From Dictyocoela muelleri (Eukaryota > Microsporidia), in assembly GCA_016256075.1 (NCBI GenBank), contig SDVU01000273.1, positions 1 to 16,195 of the forward strand: a stretch of DNA of 16,195 bases. The letters run 5' to 3'. The stretch's first letter is position 1, and every line of letters begins with the position of its first letter. The notes under the pieces are model-generated. The model saw only the letters and a program-made list of their open reading frames with translations. It was not told where the DNA came from and did no database searches. Below, piece after piece: positions 1 through 9,190 of the stretch. Both the position numbers and the translations under genes were made by a program.

Positions 1-116
1 CAAATATATTCCTTATTTAAAAATCCGTAGTGGTGCAGTATAAATTCAACATCTTCTACTGACTGCAGACATCTATTATTTTCAAATTTACTTAAAACCG
101 CTTGCAAGTAATTCAT
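1..116 (-). CDS. partial unknown protein, N-terminal 38 residues
   Basis: This reading frame begins at an ATG (complement of 114-116) and stays open through 38 codons to the window edge, so only the N-terminus is visible. The residues are of mixed composition (start MNYLQAVLSK, later EDVEFILHHYGF), unlike the Lys/Asn/Ile/Phe/Tyr-only frames that random AT-rich DNA gives here. Local base composition is also less AT-rich than the DNA just upstream. No signal peptide or membrane segment is visible in this part. The sequence upstream of the ATG (117-300) is almost pure A/T, as expected for a promoter in an AT-rich compact genome. I do not recognise the family. It could be a real host gene continuing beyond the window or a remnant of one. 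The start is the first ATG after a run of stops in the same frame. Confidence 0.6.
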   Translation of the reverse strand, partial: MNYLQAVLSKFENNRCLQSVEDVEFILHHYGFLNKEYI

Positions 117-415
117 ACTATATTATTTTTTAATTTATTTATTTGATAAAATCATTTTTAATGTAATTATTTAAATTATTTGTAAATTATTTTATTTATT
201 TAAGTAATTTTTAATCTATTTTATTTAATAAATTATCCATAGTTAAATTAAATTTTACCAAATTATTTTTAAATTAATTTTTTAATTTAATATTTTGGTT
301 TATAAATATTTTCCCAAAATTTTTCCAAACCCCCCAAATTTTACATCATCACCTGACCCCCTTCTTTTTTATTAATAAATTTCTAAAAATATAAAAAAAC
401 ATAAATATTTATTGT
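117..415. other. AT-rich spacer with C-runs
   Basis: Gene-free. The stretch is nearly pure A/T up to about 300, then carries C-runs near 331-336 and 357-361. On the minus strand these read as G-run units (AAGGGGGTCA-like, then GGGGGG), resembling the G-run tandem repeats near 14038-14186. No coding signal is seen. Confidence 0.6.
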
Positions 416-1184
416 CACGGGACTAAGTATAACCCGTGTCTAGGGTGTCCACTAAAATTTAAAAAATAAAATTGATTCAAAATAATTTAAAATTTTAAAT
501 TTTTTTGATTTTCAAATTTGAATATTCTGATCATTACATCGAGGGGGTATTTTTTATTAAATTTATAAATTTATAATAAATAATATTAAATTATTATATT
601 CATAATAATATTAAATTAAAGAGCGTTTAAAATATAGAAACAAAGTTATAGGAATTTTGGGTTCTACAACGGGTGGTCACTACCCTCAAAAACTAGAAAA
701 TACAATTGGTACGGAAAGAACATAAAATTTTTTTATGGAATTTATTTATAATCAAAAGATATATTTAAAAATGGAATTATTTTTTATTTTAGAGCTCTAA
801 TATATAAGGATTTACAAAAAAAACTAAGAACCAGGTTTTTTTAGCACGAGTATATCAGAGCTTTTACAAATATAATTTCCTTTTAGAGTTTAGAATTAGA
901 TTCGTGGTACATTTCATATAAAAAATGGTGTGTTCTTCCGTACAAATTGTGATTTCCAGATTTTTTAGGGTAGTGAATACTCGTTTTATAACCTAAAATT
1001 CTTATAATATTGTTTTAAAAAATATTTGAAAATAAATTTAAATTTTAAAATTACAATTTTTTATATTAGAAATCATTAAATTAAACCGTAATTTTTAAAA
1101 AAAATTTACTGAATAAAAAATTTTTATTAATTTTTTTATTTATAAAGTGGACACCCTAGACCCTAGACATCCACAGTCTTGTGG
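416..1184. mobile_element. long foldback MITE with a hairpin at each tip
   Basis: The 15-bp sequence TCTAGGGTGTCCACT (439-453) recurs as its exact reverse complement at 1146-1160. Inside these ends the two halves are diverged reverse complements: for example the stretch around 648-725 (CACTACCCT, then TACGGAAAGAACA) mirrors 925-1010. There is no coding capacity. Both tips have a short hairpin: CACGGG/CCCGTG (416-421 with 433-438) and CCACA/TGTGG (1171-1175 with 1180-1184). A CCCTAGA heptamer is duplicated at 1154-1167. The TA followed by GGGTGTCC resembles Tc1/mariner-type ends, but I see no clear target duplication and the parent transposon is unknown. Arm divergence suggests an old copy. 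Confidence 0.75.
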
Positions 1185-2984
1185 CATTTATTATAAACTA
1201 TTTAATTGACAAGTTAATTATTCTAAAGAATTAAATTTAAGAATTGAACATGCTAGATTATAATTTAACAATTTTTTATTAATTACATATTTATTTTACA
1301 ATTAATAAACAAATCAATTAAAAAATAAAAAGTATCATTTTTTTATTAAAATGAGAAACATGCAAAATAATTTAAAATTAATTTTAATTTATTCTTAAAT
1401 AAATTCTTAATTTTCTAATATTTTGAATGTTATTTAATCTATAAACAATACAAAATCAACAAAGTATTTATCACTAGGAAAATTGATTTAAAATATTTAC
1501 TAACTAGCGTTTTTTACATTCACACAATACGATATTAGAAGGTTTTAAACCCCACTAAATAATTGTGGTCTAAAGACTTAATCATATTATTTAAAACTAC
1601 TTATCTATATCTTTCCCAATATTTTACCAATCTATTTTTGCAATATTTTGACAATTTTTAAATAAATATGATTTTATATTTGTAAAGAAAAATGATAATA
1701 ATTTAATTTTACATTAAAATTTTTTATTGCTTTAATCATTATAATATGTATAATAAATTGGTTTTTTAAAAATTGATTAATAAAAAATAAGGGTGTCATT
1801 TTGGTTAGATGGTGACGAATCTTAACACTTATTAATAAATTTAATATATAAAAATTCATTTTTTTAAAAAAAATAGAGGGGACGTTTTGGTTCGTAAGGA
1901 TCCCTTAATAATTTGGTATAAATTTTTTTGATTAAATTTTTTATATCAAATTAAATTATAAATGGGTGTCTTCTTTGGTGAAAGGGGTCATTTTTTTAGC
2001 AACATTATTGACGTATATATGATCTAAAAATTCCACTAATGTAAGCTTTTTGTATAATAATGCAAAATAATACTGAAAACTTATATTTCGAATATTTTGA
2101 GATCATTTTACATGTCATTTTAATTTACCGTTTTATATATAGATAAATTTTTTTTATTAAAAATGTGCTACTTTATACTAGAACAGTATCGAAATTTTTA
2201 ACTTATCAAATATAATATAAACAACTTAAATAAAGAATATGTTAAGATTTTCTTTGAAATGTCTTCGTATAGTTCATTCAGGATGCTATTACTGAATTAA
2301 ACTAATAGATTTTTATTTCGCACGATTGATAGTCAGAAAAGTACAAAAACGTTATGGACAAATTTTATTAATAAAACAATAATCCAGAGAAATAATAAAA
2401 GTGTTTTTTTTTGTTAGTTTTTGTTCTAATCGAAATTTGAAATCTGTGATTAAAAAAATAAAAATTTAAATAATACATTGTTCAGCATATTAATCTATAC
2501 ATAACTGATTATACAAATCATTTGATAAAAATATTTATAATTTAACTATGTTGTTGTTTTTTTTTTATTTTTGGTTTGTAAATGATTGCTTAATAAGAAT
2601 CACAAAAAAATACTGGAAACGTCATTTAAGGTTAGAATCTTATAATATTTTTACAAATACCCCCAAAAAAATTGATTTATATGAGTTTGACATATAACAT
2701 AAAAAAACAGTAATTTAATACAAATAATAAGTAAAGTAAGATTTTATTATCGATAGAACATTAAAATTATAATATAAATGAAGGATATATTCTCAAATTT
2801 TTTGAAAAAAAATTTGAAAATATGATGAGATTTGTGTCTTATTTTTTAGAATAAATGGGATCAATTATGGGATAAAGTAAATATCACTAATAAATTTTTT
2901 ATCATTTAATTGCCAGTTTTTATTTGATTGATATGAAGTTTTATGCTTTTATAAAATAAAAAACTTTTTATTTTATATATATTA
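1185..2984. other. AT-rich intergenic DNA, no gene seen
   Basis: There is no coding signal on either strand; a 61-codon open frame at 1674-1859 is made of Ile/Leu/Phe/Lys/Asn only and looks like chance. Three G-containing motifs stand out: GGGTGTCATTTTGG near 1790, GGGGACGTTTTGG near 1877, and GGGTGTCTTCTTTGG near 1964 followed by AAGGGGTCA. They are spaced about 85-90 bp apart and look like worn copies of one unit. The rest is low-complexity A/T. Confidence 0.6.
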
Positions 2985-3432
2985 CATGTTGACAACATCC
3001 ATAGCTACCAACCCGGAGAGCTGTCTCCTACTTTGATCTGCGACCTTTGGTTCTTGGTTTTCTAATAATACGTCACTTCCTAAGCTACCCATAAGCCCAG
3101 CTGTATGCGCGATCTTCGTTTTATCAATGACTCAGCAGTATACAGGTAATTGTGGCTTTTCATGAATTTTTATTTTTCGTACCATTTGCCGAGATGCGTC
3201 GCCGCACTCATCCCTTCACCTAGAAGAGTCTCTTATGCTTCATTGTCATATTAGACCAAGTCTTAATCAGTTATACCATACTGGAACAACTGTATATTAT
3301 ACTATAATTATATAGTATTGACCGCTTAATGTCACTCCCTCATTATTTATTAAAGAGTGACGTCAGCGGGATTCGAACCACGAATTTTAAATTTTACATC
3401 AAGAGTGTTAACCACTGAGCTATCTGGCCTAA
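2985..3432 (-). repeat. probable tRNA-derived SINE or other Pol III-type unit
   Basis: This is a sharp compositional island: about 45-50% G+C in 3001-3120 and 3181-3240, against roughly 20% on both sides. Read on the minus strand it starts with a tRNA-like module (3361-3432), continues through a GC-rich body, and ends in AT-rich DNA below 2985, which is the usual order of a tRNA-headed SINE. In the body, a hairpin GTCACTC/GAGTGAC lies just after the head (3356-3362 with 3331-3337). The last part of the body holds a short open stretch (about 3126-2984, 46 codons to a stop), whose meaning is unclear. No target duplication could be identified. Alternatives are a structural non-coding RNA gene with internal Pol III promoter, or a horizontally acquired fragment. 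Confidence 0.5.
3361..3432 (-). other. tRNA-like head with A and B boxes
   Basis: On the minus strand TAGCTCAGTGG (3412-3422) fits the Pol III A box, and GGTTCGAATCC (3369-3379) fits the B box exactly, at tRNA-like spacing. However the module does not fold as a tRNA. The T stem beside TTCGAAT pairs only at two positions, the D stem has no partner for GCTC, and the two acceptor halves match poorly. So I read it as a tRNA-derived promoter head, not a working tRNA gene, and assign no anticodon. Confidence 0.65.
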
Positions 3433-3657
3433 ACTTTTTATTTTAAAAAGAGAATAAACGACAATTAAATAATCTATTCAAAGAATTTAAAAAAAATTGG
3501 ATTTTTTTTGTAATTTATTTAGTTTTAATATATGAAAAACTGCTGATTTGTCAAAAAGTGATAGAACGGTGGATTGCATAAAGCTCATCTTAGAAAGGGA
3601 CATTAAGATTTAAGTTATTCGGGGTGTTTTATCTGAGGTAGGCGCATATATGAAGAG
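3433..3657. other. AT-rich spacer, no gene seen
   Basis: A/T-rich DNA that becomes gradually G-richer after 3590 and grades into the tandem repeat that follows. No reading frame or RNA signal is visible. Confidence 0.55.
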
Positions 3658-3743
3658 GTGCTGATCTAGGGTGTGTGCTGAACTAGGGTGGGTATCGATC
3701 TGGGGGTAAGTGTCGATCTGGGGTGACATCGATCTGAGTTTGA
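3658..3743. repeat. 17-bp G-rich tandem repeat, five units
   Basis: Five consecutive units of 17-18 bp share the core GATCTAGGG or GATCTGGGG: they start at 3658, 3675, 3693, 3710 and 3727. Unit sequence drifts from GTGCTGATCTAGGGTGT to CATCGATCTGAGTTTGA. The tract is much G-richer than its surroundings and shows strong strand asymmetry (G on the plus strand). It ends about 30 bp outside the Ty3/Gypsy LTR. Confidence 0.75.
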
Positions 3744-3772
3744 CATATATTAATTGATATTTTTAATTATAT

Positions 3773-4096
3773 TGCGTTGCTTATAAAAGCTGTCACCAGT
3801 CTTAAGTAATTTATAATTAAAGATTTACAATTTACTTCAGAAAACTGTTTAATTTTTGAATTATTTTCGTACTTAATCTCGCTTCCATATCTCAGCCTCT
3901 TCTTCCTCATTACAATTAGTATACACCTTGCATCCCTTAAATTCTTTTTTTGATCAAGTTTCTGTCACGTGTTTTGAGAGGCAAATTTCGGTCTTTCGAA
4001 GATTCTAGATTCTAAATGTTTCAATCCAGTTTTGACATTGATTAAATTTATGTTTTTAATGAGTGTTGACATTTTTGATATAAAATGCAGTCAACA
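3773..4096 (-). repeat. 3' LTR of the Ty3/Gypsy element
   Basis: This 324-bp block matches 7812-8135 in the same orientation. On the minus strand it begins TGTTGACTGCATTTT and ends AACGCA, giving TG...CA ends. Similarity stops at the same point on both sides of the two copies. About 33 substitutions plus a few small indels separate them (counted by eye). Confidence 0.88.
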
Positions 4097-4110
4097 TATC
4101 CTTTCCTCTC
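4097..4110 (-). other. polypurine tract of the Ty3/Gypsy element
   Basis: On the minus strand GAGAGGAAAGGATA lies directly against the 3' LTR start TGTTGA. This is the position and composition expected of the plus-strand DNA primer in LTR elements. Confidence 0.7.
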
Positions 4111-7100
4111 ACGAATAGCCTGCAATTTATAACAGATACCCCATAAACTTATTATCTTTTTTTAATAAAAATGTTGTTACATGAATTAAAATTGTTATTA
4201 CCAAAAATGGGATTTCCTACTTAATTTCTAATTTATCCAGGCTGTTTTTTTTACGTAAATTTTGTCGTTGAGGTCTTATTTAATTAGTTTACGCCGTATT
4301 CTAACCATCTCGTTATATTCTTTACATTTACTTTTTAATTTGTTTATCAAATCCACGTGATTTATTCCAATAGTCTTATTAATGTTTTTTTAATATAGTT
4401 TTTTATGAAACAATTCAAATGATGAATAATTTAGATTGTTGTTAGTACAATTCATCCTTTTCAATATTGATTTCTTCAGTTCTGTAAGTGTTAATTATCC
4501 GCTAATTCGGAGTAAAATTCCTATCTCTTTATTTACTCGTTCCGCTATGGTATTTCTTGTTGGATTATTTATAGCGGGGGTATACAAGTCATGTTATATT
4601 TATTTAATAAATTTTAAAAATTGGATAAAATAAACTGCGGCCCGTTATCAGATAAACACTTTTTTGGAGCTCCGAATCTGTTTAGCCATGTTTTTTTAAG
4701 TGAATTGCAGGTTTTTAATAAATGAATATGTTTAAAAAATCGACGTTAACATATCGTGTGAATATGTCTAAAAGAACAAATATATAAAAATTATAGATTT
4801 TATTTTTTTTTTCTTAAACTGTGATCCCTTTATTGGTCTCTATATATCTATTCCATAATTTCATTTAAATAGCCGGCTTTAATTTCATGATTAACTATTC
4901 AAAAATTATGAAAATTATCTTTCTCCTTATTGCAAATCTCGCAATTTTTGCAAATTCGTTACATAATTTTATTCAATCCAGTCATGTTTGTGAGTTTTTA
5001 AGAGTATTCATAAATTTAGAAATGCCTGGGTGAATCAATTCTTCGTGTAATTTTTTTTAAGGAATTTCGAATTTCGAGATTTATTTTCGTTTGAACTTGA
5101 TAAATTTTCGTTAGGAATAGTCGGCCTATATTCCTCATTTAATATTGGATTAAAAATAATAGAGAGACACCTGGATAGAATATACGCTTCTGATTTTTTT
5201 TCCCCGCTTATGTGATCCAGTTCGTAACTAAAATATTTGTGAAGGAATTTCTGTGATTCATTCTTTTCGTGAGGGGTCCTTTGAATAATTAATTTTTATC
5301 ATCAGTAAAAATTGTGATTTTCGAATTATATATAAAAGGTTTGAAAAGTAGAAGGTCTTTCTTTATGGCGTGCGCTTCCTTTACAGTATTAGGAAAATTT
5401 TGTTCCTGTTTGCTATACTTCTTGCTATATAATTTCATTACTTTATCTTCTTGTATTAATATCGCACCTACTACTTTGTCCGATGCATCACATTTCAATA
5501 TTAAATCTTTGTTTAGATCACCGTGGTATAGGATCAGGTGAGAATTTATTAAATTTATTATGTTTTGAAGGTTTTTGGTATCTTCATCAGTCCATGGAAT
5601 CTTTTTTGAATTATAGTTAGTTTTTCATATAATTGTGATGTTAGGGAATAAATGTCTTTACAAACAACCTAAACCAGTTTATTAAACCTAAAATTTTCTC
5701 TAATTACTTTTTAGTTTTAGGTGTAGTGATTTCCATGGTTTAAATTTCGATAAAACAACAATATCCCAGTTTGATCTATTTCTGTCATAAGAACGTAATC
5801 TTTTTTAGATTAAATTGTCTTTTTTAAATCTACAGATATTTCATTTTTTGAGATGACATCGAAATCTTCATTAATTGATTTAAAATGAGAATTTTCTTCT
5901 TTGGAATAAACCAATATGTCATCAAGATATATAAGTATGTTTTCAATACCTTTATACAGATTATTCTCCGCGTATTTAAAACTAGAAGGGGCATTAAAAA
6001 GCCCAAACTTTTTTTTGAAAACAAATTTTCTATTAAGTATTTTAAATACGGTTTTATAAACATCTTCAGGTGCAAAATTAACTTGGTAGTAGCCTTGGTT
6101 TAAATCTATTAAACTAAATACACACGCACCATCAGGTTTAGGGAAAATTTGAACATGTTTAGAGTAATTTTATGCGATTCTTTTGTTATTGAATTTAGAT
6201 ACCGTTAGTCCACTACTAGCCTTATTTTTCCGGTTTTTTTTTATTATGAATGCGGGAGAAAGTATCGGCTATGCTTTTCAATTATGACATTATTGGCTAT
6301 CAGTTCCAAACAAAGGTTTTTAACATCCTTTTCAAGTCCAAGAAGACGCTGTATTCCTATTCGACTTCTTTAAATGGTGATGTCAGTTTAATTCGATGCT
6401 ATACATTTGGGAAATTTATAATTATAGGATTTTTTAAGTTCATGTGACTCTACAAAATCATCTATTTTTTCTTTCCAACTATTCATCGAACATACCTTAG
6501 ATTTTTAAATTATTCTGGGGTCGGTCACGTCGCTTCCGCTTTCATTAGTTTTGATTTCATATCCTGTTCCATCCAGAGTTACAATGTCATCTCTCCAATT
6601 AATAATTGCGTCGTCTCAATTATAAACCTCATACCTAAAATTGGATAATTTACCGAGTTTTCCATAATGTAGAATAAGCTTTTGTATATGTTGTTTGATC
6701 TTCTTGTAGTTTAAAGAAAATATTTACATACTTCGAGACTTTTACCGTATCACCGTTTGCTACCTCAACTTTTTTATACTTTTAAGTTCATTAGGTTCGA
6801 CTTGAAGTTTTTCAACGATTTCATTCGACAAATAGTTTTCAGCTGATCCAGTATCAATAATGGCATTTACAATCTCATTTTCAATTTTCATAGGAATTTC
6901 AATCGTCTTAGGTAGATCGATTTATTCTCTTAGTGCGTAGGGCAATGTTTTTTATATCCTTGTACTTATTTTTTGACCCCCTTTTATGTTAAAGTATCGT
7001 CATTCTTCATTAGTATGAGTATCGTTTTATGGTGATCGCAGTATTTTTGTTTGTATTTGTGTTCACCGTTTGACCTATGATGATCCCTGGTTGATTATGA

Positions 7101-7811
7101 TTCTATTCGGTAGTTCTTTTTATCAAATGTGTTAGTATGGTAATGGGTATTGTGATAATTCTAATGGTTTCTCTGCTATAAAATATTCCTTTCTTATTAG
7201 AATATCAAAAGCCGTATAAAAATTTGGATTGGGATACCTTGTCATTTCTAATTTTACTAAGTCATCTAGTCCTACAAGGAAATATTTTTCTGTTTGAGTT
7301 TTGAGTTTTGAGTTTCAAGTATCGCCGAATCCTAATTGTAACAAATACCTTTCTCGTTCATAAGTAGTTTGACTTCCTTTAAATACGCCGTATAGTATAA
7401 AAATTTGACTTTTAGTATTAGCTAACCTATTTGATATTTGTACACAATATTTGGATTGTACTTGAGACTCATTACTTTGTTTTAACATTTCATATGACGT
7501 ATTACTAATTCCGATTAATAACTGTGTATTCACATTATATATTTAATTGAGCACTTCTAGCTTTACCTTCTCAATCCATTTGCAGATTCTTGATATATCT
7601 GTGAAATAATTCTTTAGCTTATAAGATCTTGTTCTTCCACAGATGATAACATGTTTATTTTATGAGATATTTTCAACCCACTTTCTTCGTTCTTGTATTC
7701 AAAAAATGCGCATTCGAAATTTTACACAAACTCTTGGCATTTGATTTAATATTCGCTCTTCATCTTTGATTTCATTCAAAAGTATACAAACATATTTCTT
7801 TGAGCTCAAAT

Positions 7812-8135
7812 TGCGTTCGTTTAAAAAGCTTTCACCAGTCTTAGGTAATTTATAATTAAAGATTTACAATTTATTTCCGAACACTGTTTAATTAATGAAC
7901 TATTATTTTCGTACTTAACCTCGCTTCCATATTTCTTCTTCTTCATCATTACCATTAGCATACACATTGCATCTATTAAATGCTTTTTTTGATCAAGTTT
8001 ATGTCCCGTGTTTTGACAGGCAAATTTCGGTCTTTCGAATATTCTAGATTCATAAAATGTTTTATTCCAGTTTTTACATTGATTAAATTCATGTTTAAAG
8101 AGTGTTGACATTTTTGATAGAAAATGCAGTCAACA
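7812..8135 (-). repeat. 5' LTR of the Ty3/Gypsy element
   Basis: Partner of 3773-4096. It starts TGTTGACTGC on the minus strand and ends AACGCA. Its inner side reads TTTGAGCTCAAA on the minus strand, a 12-bp palindrome where a primer-binding site would lie; I cannot assign a priming tRNA. A 96-codon open frame (7821-8111) lies almost entirely inside this LTR and is not taken as a gene. Confidence 0.88.
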
Positions 8136-8367
8136 CAATATTAATTAATAATCTTAAATATACTAATTAATAGTTTTAATGGTTAATGGGCCATATAACT
8201 TGTTAATTTAAGGGGTGTATTTTTTTTAAAATTACCCTTTTTACCCTTCAATGGAACTGGAATTTAATGATTTGCATTTGATTTTTGATAATATCACTGT
8301 ATTATTGTTTTCACGTGGATGTTTGTATTGTGGTTCGTCTCTTACATGGCATTCAAAAAAAGGTGAC
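8136..8367. other. spacer between LTR and nested MITEs
   Basis: The first 100 bp are A/T-rich. From about 8350 down to 8240 the minus strand carries a short, compositionally richer open stretch of some 37 codons. It may be more of the second retroelement, left of the MITE insertion, but no motif confirms this. Confidence 0.35.
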
Positions 8368-8381
8368 ACTAACCCGCTTTA

Positions 8382-8643
8382 GGGCCGCCGATAAATTTAA
8401 GATGGCAAGAAACCGAAATAACAAATGATGTACCAAATATTCTGCTATTGAATAATCCTAGACTAGTATCTTTTTAATTATCCAAATATTTATACTTTTT
8501 CCTAATTTGGCAAATCCAAATTAGGAAAAGGTATAAATATCTGGATAATTTTAAAAAACTAATCCGGGATTATTTAATAGCAAAATATTTGGTACATCAT
8601 TTGTTATTTCGGTTTCTTGCCATCTTAAATTTATCGGCGGCCC
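8382..8643. repeat. inner palindromic MITE, copy 1
   Basis: A near-perfect inverted repeat of 262 bp with ends GGGCCGCCGATAAATTTAAG and the reverse complement. Its centre is a tight hairpin, CCTAATTTGG-CAAAT-CCAAATTAGG at 8501-8525. It is flanked by TA on both sides (8380-8381 and 8644-8645), as for Tc1/mariner-type insertion. Confidence 0.85.
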
Positions 8644-8645
8644 TA

Positions 8646-8926
8646 AAGAGGATGACAAGTTAATCACCTATATAAAAAAAATTTAAGTTTATATTACTTA
8701 TTAATCTATATAAAAGAGAGAAAAGATATAAAAGTTAGACATATTTGTAGTTTCTACATCATTTTAGACATAGGAGATATCTTATGAACAATTATATTCT
8801 CTGTCTTAAATGATGTGGAAATTACAAATATGTCTAACTTTTTACATCTTCTCTCTTTTTATATAGATTAATAAGTAATATAAACTTAAATTTTTTTTAT
8901 ATAGGTGTTTAACTTGTCATCCTCTT
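8646..8926. repeat. central palindrome of the outer MITE
   Basis: Arms starting AAGAGGATGACAAGTT (8646-8661) pair with AACTTGTCATCCTCTT (8911-8926). Pairing continues through ACCTATATAAAAAAA, GTTAGACATATTTGTA and ACATCATTT toward a loose loop at about 8776-8806. The palindrome does not code for a recognisable protein. Confidence 0.85.
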
Positions 8927-8928
8927 TA

Positions 8929-9190
8929 GGGCCGCTGAGAAATTTAAGATGGCAAGAAACCGAATTAACTAATGATGTACTAGATATTCTGCTATTAAAT
9001 AATCCTGGACTAGTTTTTTAAAATTATCCAAATATTTATACTTTTTCTTAATTTGGCTTTGCCAAATATGGAAAAAATATATATTTTTTGGATAATTTTA
9101 AAAAACTAGTCCAGGATTATTCAATAGCAGAATATTTGGTACATCATTAGTTATTTCGGTTTCTTGCCATCTTAAATTTCTCAGCGGCCC
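8929..9190. repeat. inner palindromic MITE, copy 2
   Basis: A second 262-bp copy of the unit at 8382-8643, with ends GGGCCGCTGAGAAATTTAAG and TCAGCGGCCC. Its centre is ATTTGGC-TTT-GCCAAAT (9051-9067). It is flanked by TA at 8927-8928 and 9191-9192. It matches copy 1 better as its reverse complement than directly, including the asymmetric loop. Confidence 0.85.

Larger units (their letters stand above)
3773..8135 (-). mobile_element. Ty3/Gypsy LTR retrotransposon, broken fossil
   Basis: A complete-length but decayed element, about 4.4 kb, read on the minus strand. It is bounded by two direct 324-bp LTRs. In element order from the right LTR the parts are: a gag-like region (about 7780-7200), a Cys/His nucleocapsid-like motif (7025-7045), a retropepsin with the DTGSA active-site motif (about 6770-6910), reverse transcriptase with YLDD (5918-5929), RNase H with a CDASD motif (5289-5498), and an integrase tail (about 5050-4250) with the AERVNKEIG segment near 4505-4560. 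The order protease-RT-RNase H-integrase is that of Ty3/Gypsy. A purine-rich tract abuts the left LTR. The coding region is interrupted in many places, so it is not functional. LTR divergence of about 10% by eye indicates an old insertion. No certain target duplication was seen. Confidence 0.9.

Noticed and set aside
1674-1859. A 61-codon minus-strand frame
   Set aside because: Composition is only Ile/Leu/Phe/Lys/Asn/His as expected for chance translation of AT-rich DNA; no neighbour or start context supports it.
3361-3432. A functional tRNA gene
   Set aside because: The A and B boxes match, but D, T and acceptor stems do not pair, so it is a tRNA-derived head only.
3751-3772. A target-site duplication of the Ty3/Gypsy element
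   Set aside because: The flanks at 3772 and 8136 are both AT-rich, and no 4-6 bp identity is clear enough to claim.
4436-4633. Open frame of 65 codons on the plus strand
   Set aside because: It lies opposite the integrase part of the Ty3/Gypsy fossil and has no family features; it is an antisense shadow.
5314-5541. Open frame of 75 codons on the plus strand
   Set aside because: Antisense to the RNase H region of the Ty3/Gypsy fossil, whose motifs are on the minus strand.
5885-6447. Two plus-strand frames (5885-6103 and 6250-6447)
   Set aside because: Both are antisense to reverse transcriptase and have only aromatic/basic low-complexity content.
7821-8111. A 96-codon minus-strand frame
   Set aside because: It lies inside the 5' LTR; no protein features, and LTRs of this size normally do not encode a protein.
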